Below are positions 42,979-51,756 of a DNA stretch of 64,000 nucleotides, piece after piece. The notes under the pieces were generated by a model. The model made no database searches, was not told the DNA's origin, and worked only from the letters and a program-made list of their open reading frames with translations. Origin of the DNA: Variovorax paradoxus (lineage in GTDB: Bacteria; Pseudomonadota; Gammaproteobacteria; Burkholderiales; Burkholderiaceae_C); NCBI RefSeq assembly GCF_022009635.1, contig NZ_CP091716.1, positions 6,504,501 through 6,568,500 on the forward strand, in the 5' to 3' direction. The stretch's first letter is position 1. Each line of letters starts with the position of its first letter. A program made the translations under genes and the position numbers.

Positions 42979-43365
42979 ATGGCACACCTGTCCTACGTCA
43001 ACGTCTTCGCGAAGGACGTGGTCGCGCTCAGCGGCTTCTACCAGCGCGTGTTCGGCTTCCCCGAGATCGAAGCCATCCGCTCTCCCATCTTCCGCGGCCT
43101 GGACACCGGCAAGTCGAGCCTCGGCTTCAACGCGCTCGACGCCTACGAGCTGCTGCACCTGAGCGAGTTCTCCGACACGCGCGGCGTGAAGTTCCTGCTG
43201 AACATCGACGTCGACAGCCAGGCCGACGTCGACCGCATGGTGCCGGTGGCGCTGGAGGCCGGCGCCACGCTGGTGAAGGCGCCCTACGTCACTTACTACA
43301 ACTGGTACCAGTCGGTGCTGCTCGACCCCGAGGGCAACGTGTTCCGCATCAATTTCATGATGTAG
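42979..43365 (+). CDS. VOC family protein (oxygenase operon)
   Basis: A 128-residue single VOC domain: LSYVNVFAKDVVALSGFYQRVFGFPEI opens it, and SVLLDPEGNVFRINF closes the second module. The usual first metal histidine is absent (LSYVNV rather than LxHVxV), so it may bind ligand without metal or use a different site. It starts 14 bases after the oxygenase stop and is followed by the importer genes. Possible roles are isomerisation, ring opening or chaperoning of the oxygenase product. Confidence 0.8.
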   Translation: MAHLSYVNVFAKDVVALSGFYQRVFGFPEIEAIRSPIFRGLDTGKSSLGFNALDAYELLHLSEFSDTRGVKFLLNIDVDSQADVDRMVPVALEAGATLVKAPYVTYYNWYQSVLLDPEGNVFRINFMM

Positions 43366-43423
43366 CCGCACGGCCTTCTCCCCTTCCCTCTTCTATCCCC
43401 CGCTCCTCACGAAAGGTTGCTTC

Positions 43424-44533
43424 ATGCCGCGCACTCCCTCCCACGGCCCCGTCCTCGGGCTTGCCATGACCCTCGCTGCCGGCAGCGCGCTCTTCATCAC
43501 GCTGCCCGCCGCGGCCGCCGACGGCTTCACGCTCAAGGACAAGCCGAAGATCGCGATGCTCTACTTCGGTCCGAAGAACGACGGCGGCTGGACGCAGGCC
43601 TTCGACGAAGCCCGCGTGAAGATCGAAAAGGAAATCGGCCAGAAGATCCAGTTCGTCGAGAACGTGCCCGAGGACGCCTCGGCCATCAAGCCCGCCGCGG
43701 AGAAGTTCATCCAGCGCGGCGCCAACATCGTCATCGGCACCGCCTTCGGCTACTCCGACAGCTTCAAGGACCTGGCCGCCAAGTACCCCGACGTGGCCTT
43801 CCTCAACGGCTCGGGCACCACCAACGGCAGCAACCTCGAATCGTTCTACGGCCGCACCTACGAGAGCCAGTACCTCTGCGGCATGGCGGCCGGCGCGGCT
43901 TCCAAGACCGGCAAGCTCGGCTTCGTCGCGGCCAACCCCTTCGGCGTGGTGAACTGGACCGTCAACGCCTTCGCGCTCGGCGCGCAGAAGATGAACCCCA
44001 ACGCCACCGTGAACGTGATCTACACCGGCGCATGGAACGACCCGGTGAAGGAACGCGCAGCCGCCGCCGCACTGATCGACCAGGGCGCCGACGTGATCGG
44101 CCAGCACGTCGACAGCCCCACGCCGCAGATCGTGGCGCAGGAGCGCGGCGTGTACGGCACCGGCCACCACCGCGACCTGCGCCAGTTCGCGCCCAAGGCC
44201 ACGCTGTGCTCGTCCGTGTGGGTGTGGGACCGCTTCCTGGCGCCGGAGCTCAAGAAGATCATGGCCGGCAACTGGAAGCCTGCCCCGTACGGCGCCTTCA
44301 TCGAGATGAAGGACGGCGGCACCGACATCGCCGGCTTCGGCCCGGCCGTGCCCAAGGACAAGGCCGCGCTCATCACCGCCGAGCGCGACGCGATCATGAA
44401 GGGCAAGCAGATCTACGCCGGCCCGCTCGCCGACCGCGACGGCAAGGAGCGCGTCGCCAAGGGCGCGGTGCTGTCGGACGCAGACCTCTGGAAGATGGAC
44501 TGGTTCGTCAAGGGCGTGGTCACGCAGAAGTAA
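43424..44533 (+). CDS. BMP family ABC transporter substrate-binding protein
   Basis: A 369-residue periplasmic binding protein. The signal peptide ends near residue 32 (PAAAADGF). The mature start KPKIAMLYFGPKNDGGWTQAFDEARVKIEKE is the BMP/PnrA pattern (usually FVGPVGDGGW). Later GTAFGYSDSFKDLAAKYPDVAFL and ESQYLCGMAAGAASKTGKLGFVAA are family blocks. Characterised BMP proteins bind purine nucleosides or related bases. The ATPase and two permeases follow. Confidence 0.9.
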   Translation: MPRTPSHGPVLGLAMTLAAGSALFITLPAAAADGFTLKDKPKIAMLYFGPKNDGGWTQAFDEARVKIEKEIGQKIQFVENVPEDASAIKPAAEKFIQRGANIVIGTAFGYSDSFKDLAAKYPDVAFLNGSGTTNGSNLESFYGRTYESQYLCGMAAGAASKTGKLGFVAANPFGVVNWTVNAFALGAQKMNPNATVNVIYTGAWNDPVKERAAAAALIDQGADVIGQHVDSPTPQIVAQERGVYGTGHHRDLRQFAPKATLCSSVWVWDRFLAPELKKIMAGNWKPAPYGAFIEMKDGGTDIAGFGPAVPKDKAALITAERDAIMKGKQIYAGPLADRDGKERVAKGAVLSDADLWKMDWFVKGVVTQK

Positions 44534-44541
44534 GCAGGCCC

Positions 44542-46068
44542 ATGCCCAACGCACTGGAACTCACCGGCATCCGCAAGTCCTTCGACGGCTTCGCCGCGCT
44601 GACCGACGCCCACTTCACCGCGCGCTGGGGCGAGGTGCATGCGCTGCTGGGGGAGAACGGCGCGGGCAAGTCGTCGCTCATGAACATCGCGGCCGGGCTC
44701 TATGCGCCCGAAGCCGGGCAGCTGCTGGTGGACGACAACGCGGTGCGCTTCGCCGGGCCGCGCGATGCGGCCCGGCAGCGCATCGGCATGGTTCACCAGC
44801 ATTTCAAGCTGGTGCGGCCGTTCACCGTGGCGCAGAACATCCTGCTCACCGCGCCGCCGCCTGTCGGCTTCCAGAGCCACGGCGAAAGGCTGCGCGAGAT
44901 AGAGCGCGACATCCGCAACAAGGCCTCGGAGCTGGGCTTCGACATCGATCCGTCCAAGCGCGTCGATGCACTTTCGATTGCCGAACAGCAGCGCGTGGAA
45001 ATCCTCAAGGTGCTGCTCGCGGGCGCGCGCATCCTGATCCTCGACGAGCCCACCGCCGTGCTCACCGACCAGGAGGCCGCGCGCCTGCTGCAGACGGTGC
45101 AGGGCCTCGCGCGCAAGGGCGCCGCGGTGGTGCTGGTCACGCACAAGATGGCCGACGTGAAAACATACGCCGACCGCGTGACGGTAATGCGCGGCGGCCG
45201 CACGGTGGCCACGCTGAACCCGGCCGACACCACGGCCGCCGAACTGGTGAAGCTCACGGTGGGCGAGTCGATCGCCAGCCAGGGCTTCCAGGCCCCGGCC
45301 GCTTCGCGCGGACCGGTGCGCCTCACGGTGCGCGGGCTGCGCACGCCCGCTTCGCCGGAAGGCCGCCGGGTGCTCGACGGTGTCGACCTGGAGTTGCATG
45401 CCGGCGAAATCTACGGCCTTGCCGGCGTCGGCGGTAACGGGCAAGGCGAGCTGGCGGGCGCCATCATGGGCCTGCCGGGCGAGGCGACCGAAGGCGAGAT
45501 CCGGCTCGAAGGCCACGGCGACCTGAAGACCATGGCCGCGTCCACGCGGCGCGGCATCGGCATTGCCGCGATTCCGGCCGACCGCTACGGGCTCGCGCTC
45601 GCGGGCGGCCTGTCGGTGGCGGAGAACTACGCCATCGGCCGCGTGCACACCGGCCGCTACGGCCCGGTGTGGCGCCTGCGCCGGGGCCGCATACAGGCGG
45701 ACACGCAGGAAGCCGTGCGCGCCTTCGACGTGCAGGGCGTGCGCTCGGTCGCACAGAAGGCGGCGCTGCTGTCGGGCGGCAATGCGCAGAAGCTGGTGCT
45801 GGCGCGCGAGTTCGGCAAGTCGCCGACTCTGGTGCTCGCGCACAGCCCGAGCCGCGGGCTCGACGTGCGTGCCAGCGCCGAGGTGCATGCGCGCCTTCGC
45901 GCCGCCCGCGACGGCGGCGCGGCGGTGCTGCTGATCAGCGAAGACCTCGACGAAGTGCTGCAGCTGGCCGACCGCGTGGGCGTGATGACGCGCGGGCGCA
46001 TCGCCGGCGAGTTCGCGCAGCCGGCCGACCGGCAGGCGATAGGGCAGGCGATGGTGGACCATGGTTGA
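44542..46068 (+). CDS. ABC transporter ATP-binding protein, two nucleotide-binding domains (BMP/nucleoside type)
   Basis: A 508-residue fused double ATPase. The first domain has Walker A GENGAGKSS (37-45), the signature region LSIAEQQRVEILKVL and Walker B ILILDEPTAVL. The second domain's P-loop is the degenerate GVGGNGQGEL, as is normal for this family, with signature LSGGNAQKLVLAREF. It drives the two permeases at 46061 and 47206. Its stop overlaps the next start by eight bases. Confidence 0.93.
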   Translation: MPNALELTGIRKSFDGFAALTDAHFTARWGEVHALLGENGAGKSSLMNIAAGLYAPEAGQLLVDDNAVRFAGPRDAARQRIGMVHQHFKLVRPFTVAQNILLTAPPPVGFQSHGERLREIERDIRNKASELGFDIDPSKRVDALSIAEQQRVEILKVLLAGARILILDEPTAVLTDQEAARLLQTVQGLARKGAAVVLVTHKMADVKTYADRVTVMRGGRTVATLNPADTTAAELVKLTVGESIASQGFQAPAASRGPVRLTVRGLRTPASPEGRRVLDGVDLELHAGEIYGLAGVGGNGQGELAGAIMGLPGEATEGEIRLEGHGDLKTMAASTRRGIGIAAIPADRYGLALAGGLSVAENYAIGRVHTGRYGPVWRLRRGRIQADTQEAVRAFDVQGVRSVAQKAALLSGGNAQKLVLAREFGKSPTLVLAHSPSRGLDVRASAEVHARLRAARDGGAAVLLISEDLDEVLQLADRVGVMTRGRIAGEFAQPADRQAIGQAMVDHG

Positions 46069-47209
46069 AGCATCCCTCTCCGCAAACATGGCAAGCGCAC
46101 CGAAGACCATCGCGGCAAAGTCGCCGCAACCCCAGCCGCTCGCGCGCCGCCGCTATGCGCTGGAGATACGCCAGCACATGGCGTGGCGCTGGCAGGCGCT
46201 GATCCTCGCGGCGGCGCTGCTGGTGGGCTTTGCCATTTCCGCCGCGATCCTGGTGATGGCCGGCGTGCCCGCCGACGAACTGGCCAACGAGTTCGTCACG
46301 CAGACCTTCCTCGACGGACAGAACTTCCGCGCGGTGCTGTTCCAGGCCGCGCCGATGATCCTCGTCGGACTGGCTGGCGCCATCGCGTTCCGCGCGCGCT
46401 TCTGGAACCTCGGGCTCGAGGGCCAGATGATCTGGGGCGCCATCGGCGCCACGGCGGTGTCGATGTGGCAGATCGGCCCCGAGAACCTGCGCCTGCCGCT
46501 GATGTTCGTCGCGGCCGTCGGCTGCGGCCTGCTGTGGGTGCTGGGACCGGCATGGCTCAAGCTGAAGCTCGGCGTGAACGAGATCATCTCGACGCTGATG
46601 CTCAACTACATGGCGGCCAACTTCCTGCTGCACCTGGTGTACGGAAGCTGGAAGGACCCGAAGGACAACTTTCCCTATTCGCCGCAGTTCCGCGCATTCG
46701 AGCGGCTGCCCGAGATCGGCGCCGGCGTGGGCAGCTCGATCCTGCTCGCGGGCGTGGTCGCGCTGCTCGCATGGTGGCTGGTGAGCGTGAGCCGCGCGGG
46801 CCTGTACCTGCGCTTCGTCGATGCCAACCCGCGCGTGGCGCATGCCAACGGCGTGCCGGTGCGGCGCACCATCTACGGCGCGGTGCTGCTGTCGGGTGCG
46901 ATGGCCGGGCTCGCGGGCTTCGCTGTCGCGGCGGGGCAGGAAGGCCGGCTCACGCAGGCGTTCTATCAGGGCTACGGCTTCTCCGGCATCCTCATTGCCT
47001 TCCTTGCGCGCAACAACCCGCTGGCGGCCACGGTGGTGGCGCTCCTGGTTGCGGCGCTGTTCGTCACCGGGCGCAGCCTGCAGGTGTTCTACCAGGTGCC
47101 GTTCTCGATGGTGCAGCTCATACAGGCCATCATCGTGGTGTGCGTGGCGTCCAGCGATTTCTTCATTCGCCACCGGCTGCGGCGCGTGGGCGCGGAGGCT
47201 TCGGCATGA
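46061..47209 (+). CDS. ABC transporter permease (nucleoside/BMP type, first subunit)
   Basis: A 382-residue inner-membrane protein. After a 45-residue hydrophilic start it has about nine or ten hydrophobic segments. The family pattern FRARFWNLGLEGQMIWGAIGA and LGVNEIISTLMLNYMAANFLLH is typical of the YufP-like subunit. The cytoplasmic coupling loop is near RFVDANPRVAHANGVPVRRT. It overlaps the ATPase gene by eight bases and the second permease by ATGA. Confidence 0.92.
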   Translation: MVEASLSANMASAPKTIAAKSPQPQPLARRRYALEIRQHMAWRWQALILAAALLVGFAISAAILVMAGVPADELANEFVTQTFLDGQNFRAVLFQAAPMILVGLAGAIAFRARFWNLGLEGQMIWGAIGATAVSMWQIGPENLRLPLMFVAAVGCGLLWVLGPAWLKLKLGVNEIISTLMLNYMAANFLLHLVYGSWKDPKDNFPYSPQFRAFERLPEIGAGVGSSILLAGVVALLAWWLVSVSRAGLYLRFVDANPRVAHANGVPVRRTIYGAVLLSGAMAGLAGFAVAAGQEGRLTQAFYQGYGFSGILIAFLARNNPLAATVVALLVAALFVTGRSLQVFYQVPFSMVQLIQAIIVVCVASSDFFIRHRLRRVGAEASA

Positions 47210-48138
47210 GCGGAGGCATCGTTCTCAACTGGCTGGCTAGCACGCCGGACTTCGCGGTGCCCTACGCGCTCGCGGCGCTCGGCCTGATCATCTGCGAGCG
47301 CGCGGGCGTGCTCGCGCTCGGCGCTGAAGGCCTGATGCTGGTGGGCGCATTGGCCGGCATCGGCGCGCAGATCGTGATCGGCCAGCCGGCGGTTTCGCTG
47401 GTGCTGGCCATGCTCGCGGCCAGCGTGGTGTCGGTGCTGTTCGCGGTGATGGTGATCTGGCTGCGGGTGAACCAGGTGATCGCAGGGCTGGCGCTGGTGT
47501 TCTTTTGCCAGGGGCTCACGGCGCTGGTCGGTTCGATGGCCGAGTGGACCAACCACGCGACGGAAGGCATCGGAGCGATGGGCCTGTGGCCGCTGTCGAT
47601 GCTCCCTGGCGTGGGCAGGCTGTTCGAGCAGAACGCGATGGTGTGGCTCACGCTGCCGATCTTCGGCGCGGTGGCGTGGTTCTTCGCGCGCACCTCCACC
47701 GGCCTGCGACTGCGCGCCGTGGGCGAGAACCCGCAGGCGGCCGACGCCGCCGGCATCCGCGTGACGGCATGGCGCTTCGCGGCGGTGCTCGCGGGCTCGG
47801 CGCTGGTGGGGCTGGCGGGCGCGTACATCTCGGTGGTCAGCACCAAGCTGTGGATCGCGGGCATGACCGGCGGGCGCGGCTGGATCGCGGTGGGCCTCGT
47901 GATCTTCTCGCGCTGGTCGCCGTGGAAGGCACTGGTGGGCGCGCTGCTGTTCGGCTGCATCGAGGCGCTGATTCCGCAGCTGGCCGCCGCCGGCGTGCAG
48001 CTGCCGCAGTACTTCGTGATGATGACGCCCTATGCGGTGACGCTGGGCGTGATGGTGTGGGTCGCGCTCTCGCGGCGCGGCGCCGATGAAGAGCCCGGTG
48101 CGCTGGGCCAACCCTATGTGCGGGAAGAACGCCGATGA
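47206..48138 (+). CDS. ABC transporter permease (nucleoside/BMP type, second subunit)
   Basis: A 310-residue inner-membrane protein with about eight to ten hydrophobic segments. The opening TPDFAVPYALAALGLIICERAGVLALGAEGLMLVGALAG and the coupling loop LRAVGENPQAADAAGIRVTAWR identify the YufQ-like subunit. MTGGRGWIAVGLVIFSRWSPWKALVGALLFGCIEAL is the conserved C-terminal part. ATGA overlaps link it to both neighbours. Confidence 0.92.
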   Translation: MSGGIVLNWLASTPDFAVPYALAALGLIICERAGVLALGAEGLMLVGALAGIGAQIVIGQPAVSLVLAMLAASVVSVLFAVMVIWLRVNQVIAGLALVFFCQGLTALVGSMAEWTNHATEGIGAMGLWPLSMLPGVGRLFEQNAMVWLTLPIFGAVAWFFARTSTGLRLRAVGENPQAADAAGIRVTAWRFAAVLAGSALVGLAGAYISVVSTKLWIAGMTGGRGWIAVGLVIFSRWSPWKALVGALLFGCIEALIPQLAAAGVQLPQYFVMMTPYAVTLGVMVWVALSRRGADEEPGALGQPYVREERR

Positions 48139-48809
48139 AGGCCTGGGTCTACAACGAGGAGCGCGAGCTCGACGCGGCGAAGTTCGCCGACTACCTGAAC
48201 CCGGCGACGACGGCCGTGGTTTCCATCGACATGCACCGGGGCCATCTCGACGACGACCCCGACTGCCCCTGCCCTGCGCCGCGCGCCCGCGACGTGGTGG
48301 CGCCCATCGACGGCTTCCATGACGAAGTGCGCGCGCTGGGCGTGCGCATCGTGCATGTGCGGTCGGTGCTGCGGCCCGGCGGCGTGGACGACATCAACGG
48401 CATTCCTTCCGCTTGGCGGCGCACCTTTCCGCTGCACGTGGGCGAGATTCCGAATGCCGACGCGCATGCCATCGAGGGCTCGAAGTGGACCGAATGGGTC
48501 ACGCGCGTGGAGCCCGGCGACATGCGCGTGGACGGCAAGCGCCGGCTCTCGGCCTTCTACCCGACCGACCTGGACTTCCTGCTGCGCAACCAGCGCATCG
48601 AGACGGTGGTGCTCGACGGCGGCTTCACCGACTGCTGCGTGCTCAACACCGCCTTCGACGCCAGCAACCGCAACTACCGCGTGATCGTGCTGCGCGACCT
48701 GGTGCGCGGCACCGATCCGCACCTGGAAGGCGCGGCGCTCGCGATGGTGTCGCTGCACCTGGGGCTGGTGATGGAGTCGGCCGAGCTGCTGCGCAAATGG
48801 CGCGAGTGA
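48135..48809 (+). CDS. Isochorismatase-family cysteine hydrolase (RutB/biuret hydrolase-like)
   Basis: A 224-residue amidohydrolase that ends the oxygenase operon. The triad is D32 (VVSIDMHRGH), K135 (KRRLSAF) and C168 (GFTDCCVLNTAFDA, with a neighbouring C167). It is shorter than RutB and from another branch. Family members split ureido, carbamoyl or amide bonds, releasing ammonia or carbamate, which suits a nitrogen-controlled operon. The ATG overlaps the permease stop. Exact substrate unknown. Confidence 0.87.
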   Translation: MKAWVYNEERELDAAKFADYLNPATTAVVSIDMHRGHLDDDPDCPCPAPRARDVVAPIDGFHDEVRALGVRIVHVRSVLRPGGVDDINGIPSAWRRTFPLHVGEIPNADAHAIEGSKWTEWVTRVEPGDMRVDGKRRLSAFYPTDLDFLLRNQRIETVVLDGGFTDCCVLNTAFDASNRNYRVIVLRDLVRGTDPHLEGAALAMVSLHLGLVMESAELLRKWRE

Positions 48810-48831
48810 CGGCGCGAGTGGTGGCGCCAGC

Positions 48832-49590
48832 CTAGGCCCGCGCCCCCAGCCAGCGCCGCGCCTCGCCTTCCATGTCGCCCTGCGACGCGCGCCACACCAG
48901 CTCGGGCGCGGCCACGTGCACGCCCGGCGGCGCGATGCGCAAGGCGATGTCGACCAGCTCCGCCACCTTCGACGCGCGCACCGGCTGCTCGCTGCTGGGC
49001 ACCATGAAGCGCACCACCGACAGCATCCACGCGGCCACCCGCTCGAAGGGGTTGGTGAGCTTCGCATCGGCCGGCTTGCGCGCCGAGCGCACCAGGATCA
49101 CGCGCTCGAAGCCGTTGGCCACCACCGCCTGCTCGTCGAGGCTGGCGAGGCCGCGTTTCAGCGCCTCGGGCAGCCGGCCCTGGTCGTGCGGCTGCACGAT
49201 GGCCAGCGTCTGCACGCCGCAGGCGCGCAGCCAGCGGGACAGCTCGGGCAGGTCGGACGGCTCGGGCACCCACAGCGCGCGCTCGCGGTCGTGATACAGG
49301 CGCGGCGGGTCGAACGCGACGATGGCGGTGTGCGCCGAGGTGAGCGGCCATTGCGCGATCGGCTGGCTAGGGCTCAGGCAGGCTTCCACGCCGCGCAGCC
49401 CGTCGCGGATCGGCTCGCGCGCCAGCACCCGGGTATGGGCATGGCGGTGGCTGCCCGCCAGCCGCCGCAGCAGCTCCGCGCCCAGCGCGCCGGTCGCGCC
49501 CGCGATCAGCAGGGTGCCGAACGCGGCTGAAGCGAAGGGCAATGCCGCGCGGTTCGCGGCCTGGAGGGCGTGAAGCGGGTCGAGGGCCAT
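48832..49590 (-). CDS. NAD(P)-binding Rossmann-fold protein (atypical SDR/NmrA-like)
   Basis: A 252-residue protein. The dinucleotide motif GATGALGAELLRRL follows a GTLLIAG strand near residue 25. A downstream GFERVILVRSAR strand and an EQPVRASKVAELVDIAL C-terminal segment match atypical short-chain dehydrogenases of the YbjT/NAD(P)H-binding type. The catalytic YxxxK pair of classical SDRs is not evident, so a regulatory or non-classical role is possible. It converges on the cysteine hydrolase and diverges from lemA. Confidence 0.78.
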   Translation of the reverse strand: MALDPLHALQAANRAALPFASAAFGTLLIAGATGALGAELLRRLAGSHRHAHTRVLAREPIRDGLRGVEACLSPSQPIAQWPLTSAHTAIVAFDPPRLYHDRERALWVPEPSDLPELSRWLRACGVQTLAIVQPHDQGRLPEALKRGLASLDEQAVVANGFERVILVRSARKPADAKLTNPFERVAAWMLSVVRFMVPSSEQPVRASKVAELVDIALRIAPPGVHVAAPELVWRASQGDMEGEARRWLGARA

Positions 49591-49635
49591 GGGGCAGCTA
49601 TGCTACCTTCGGCCCATTCTGCGGAGGTAATGCAA

Positions 49636-50235
49636 ATGATGATGAAGCGCTGGTTCCTGATCCTTGCGGCGGTCGTGTCCCTGAGCGGCTGCGGCTACAA
49701 CCAGTTCCAGTCCCTCGACGAGGCCAGCAAGTCGGCCTGGAGCGAGGTGCTCAACCAGTACCAGCGCCGTGCCGACCTGGTGCCCAACATCGTCGCCACC
49801 GTCAAGGGCGAGGCTTCCTTCGAGCAGGACACGCTCACCAAGGTGGTCGAGGCCCGCGCCAAGGCCACGTCGATCCAGGTCACGCCCGAGACGCTGAACA
49901 ATCCGGAGGCCTTCGCCAAGTTCCAGCAGGCACAGGGCGAGCTTTCCTCGGCGCTGTCGCGGCTGATGGCGGTGTCGGAGCGCTACCCCGATCTCAAGGC
50001 CAACCAGGCATTCCGCGACCTGCGCGTGACGCTCGAGGGCACCGAGAACCGCATCACCGTGGCGCGCAACCGCTACATCGAGACGGTGCAGGAGTACAAC
50101 GTGCTCGCGCGCAGCTTCCCGACCAACATCACGGCCAAGATCTTCAGCTACGCGCCGAAGCCGACCTTCACGGTGCAGAACGAAGCGCAGATCTCCGTGC
50201 CTCCAACGGTCGACTTCAGCACCCCGAAAAAGTAA
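49636..50235 (+). CDS. LemA family lipoprotein
   Basis: A 199-residue LemA protein: a short N-terminal membrane or lipid anchor followed by a coiled helical bundle. A lipobox-like LSGC places a cysteine at residue 19. The conserved block NQYQRRADLVPNIVATVKGEASFEQDTLTKVVEARAKA and the RNRYIETVQEYN motif identify the family. Of the clustered ATGs, 49636 is best spaced (8 bases) from GGAGG. It is followed by two TPM-domain genes, a common LemA partnership of unknown function. Confidence 0.92.
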   Translation: MMMKRWFLILAAVVSLSGCGYNQFQSLDEASKSAWSEVLNQYQRRADLVPNIVATVKGEASFEQDTLTKVVEARAKATSIQVTPETLNNPEAFAKFQQAQGELSSALSRLMAVSERYPDLKANQAFRDLRVTLEGTENRITVARNRYIETVQEYNVLARSFPTNITAKIFSYAPKPTFTVQNEAQISVPPTVDFSTPKK

Positions 50236-50322
50236 CCTCCCCCAGTCTTCGTGCACTTCGTGTCACTGCGCCTTCCCCCTCACCGGGGGCAACACCAGCG
50301 GCCCGGCAAAGCCGGTTCCGCG

Positions 50323-51219
50323 GTGTTTCTGGAATGGGCCGCACGCCTCCTTGCGGCACTCATGCTGCTGACGATGGGCGGCGCATTCGCGCAAGGCCTG
50401 CTGCCGGTCCCTGCGCTCACCGCGCGCGTGATCGACCAGACCGGCACGCTCGACGGCGCGCAGCGCAGCGGCCTCGAGACCAGGCTCGCCGCCTTCGAGC
50501 AGCGCAAGGGTTCGCAGATCGTGGTGCTGATGGTGCCGACCACCGCGCCCGAGGACATCGAGAGCTACACCCAGCGCGTGGGCGACGCCTGGAAGATCGG
50601 CCGCAAGGGCGTGGGCGACGGCCTGCTGGTGGTCGTGGCCAAGAACGACCGCCGCATGCGCATCGCGCCCGCCAAGACGCTCGAAGGTGCGGTGCCCGAT
50701 CTCGCGGCCAGCCGCATCATCGACGAGGAGATGAAGCCGCGCTTTCGCAACAACGATTTCTCCGGCGGGCTGAACGCGGCGGTGGACCGCATCATCGGGC
50801 TGGTCGACGGCGAGCCGCTGCCGGCCCCCGCGCGCGACACCGGCGACGCCGGCCGGGGCGGCGGCTTCGACTGGGAGAACCTCGCGATCTTCCTGTTCGT
50901 GGGCGTGTTCATCGGCGCGCCCATCGCGCGCTCCATCCTCGGCAAGAAGCTGGGCACCGTGGCGGTGGGCGGCGGCGTGGGCGTGATCGTGTTCTTCATC
51001 ACCACCAGCATCGCCATCGCGGTGATCGCCGGCCTGGTCGCGCTCGTGTTCTCGCTCGTCGCGGGTGCCGGCAGGCCCGGCGGCGGGGGCGGCGGCGGAG
51101 GCTGGGGCGGCGGTCTTGGCGGTGGCGGCTTCGGTGGTGGTGGCGGAGGCGGGGGCGGCGGTTTCAGCTCCGGCGGCGGCGGCAACTTCGGCGGCGGCGG
51201 CGCCTCGGGCAACTGGTGA
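50323..51219 (+). CDS. TPM-domain protein with glycine-rich tail (YgcG family)
   Basis: A roughly 298-residue envelope protein. From the GTG used here the signal peptide is WAARLLAALMLLTMGGAFAQG. The TPM domain then runs LTARVIDQTGTLDGAQRSGLETRLAAFEQRKGSQIVVLMVPTT. Two hydrophobic segments follow (about 210-260), and the last 55 residues are almost pure glycine with serine and phenylalanine. An upstream GTG at 50251 would add 24 residues encoded by repeat-like DNA, so the start is uncertain. LemA upstream and a second TPM gene downstream form a set. Confidence 0.85.
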   Translation: MFLEWAARLLAALMLLTMGGAFAQGLLPVPALTARVIDQTGTLDGAQRSGLETRLAAFEQRKGSQIVVLMVPTTAPEDIESYTQRVGDAWKIGRKGVGDGLLVVVAKNDRRMRIAPAKTLEGAVPDLAASRIIDEEMKPRFRNNDFSGGLNAAVDRIIGLVDGEPLPAPARDTGDAGRGGGFDWENLAIFLFVGVFIGAPIARSILGKKLGTVAVGGGVGVIVFFITTSIAIAVIAGLVALVFSLVAGAGRPGGGGGGGGWGGGLGGGGFGGGGGGGGGGFSSGGGGNFGGGGASGNW

Positions 51220-51224
51220 GCACG

Positions 51225-51752
51225 ATGACGACCGAAGCAACCCTGTTCACCAAGCTCGGCCGGATCTGGCGCCATCGCTGGATCGACGAAGCCGAGGTTC
51301 GCCGCGCGCTGCCCGACGAGGCCATGCAGCGCCTGACGCGCCGCGTGGCCGCGAGCGAGCGCCGCCACAGCGGAGAGATCCGCATCTGCGTGGAGGCCGG
51401 CCTGCCGATGTCCTACCTGTGGCGCCATGCCTCGGTGCGCGAGCGCGCCGTCATGCTGTTCGGCAAGCTGCGCGTGTGGGATACCGCGCACAACAACGGC
51501 GTGCTCATCTACCTGCTGCTGGCCGAGCATGCGATCGAGATCGTGGCCGACCGGGGCATCCATTCGCGCGTGGACGGAGCGGCGTGGGAGGCGATGATGC
51601 AGCGCATGAGCGCGGCCTTCCGCGAGGGGCGCTTCGAGGATGGGCTCACGCAGGCGCTCGAGGAGATTTCGGCGCTGCTGGTGGAGCACTTTCCGCTGGG
51701 CGAAGGCGAACTCGATGTGAACGAGTTGCCGGACGAGCCTGTAGTCCTCTGA
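51225..51752 (+). CDS. Second TPM-domain protein, soluble type
   Basis: A 175-residue TPM-fold protein without signal peptide. The core RVAASERRHSGEIRICVEAGLPMSYLWRH, VWDTAHNNGVLIYLLLAEHAIEIVADRGIHSRV and FREGRFEDGLTQALEEISALL matches the short YgcG-like proteins found after LemA. It ends in an acidic tail. The ATG at 51225 is used; a GTG at 51216 overlapping the previous stop is possible. A dispersed repeat follows five bases after the stop. Confidence 0.88.
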   Translation: MTTEATLFTKLGRIWRHRWIDEAEVRRALPDEAMQRLTRRVAASERRHSGEIRICVEAGLPMSYLWRHASVRERAVMLFGKLRVWDTAHNNGVLIYLLLAEHAIEIVADRGIHSRVDGAAWEAMMQRMSAAFREGRFEDGLTQALEEISALLVEHFPLGEGELDVNELPDEPVVL

Positions 51753-51756
51753 GTCT

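Noticed and set aside
43417..44541. In-frame 5' extension of the BMP ATPase through the binding-protein gene
   Set aside because: The extension is Arg-rich shadow of the binding-protein gene. The ATPase proper starts at 44542 with a standard MPNALELTGI opening.
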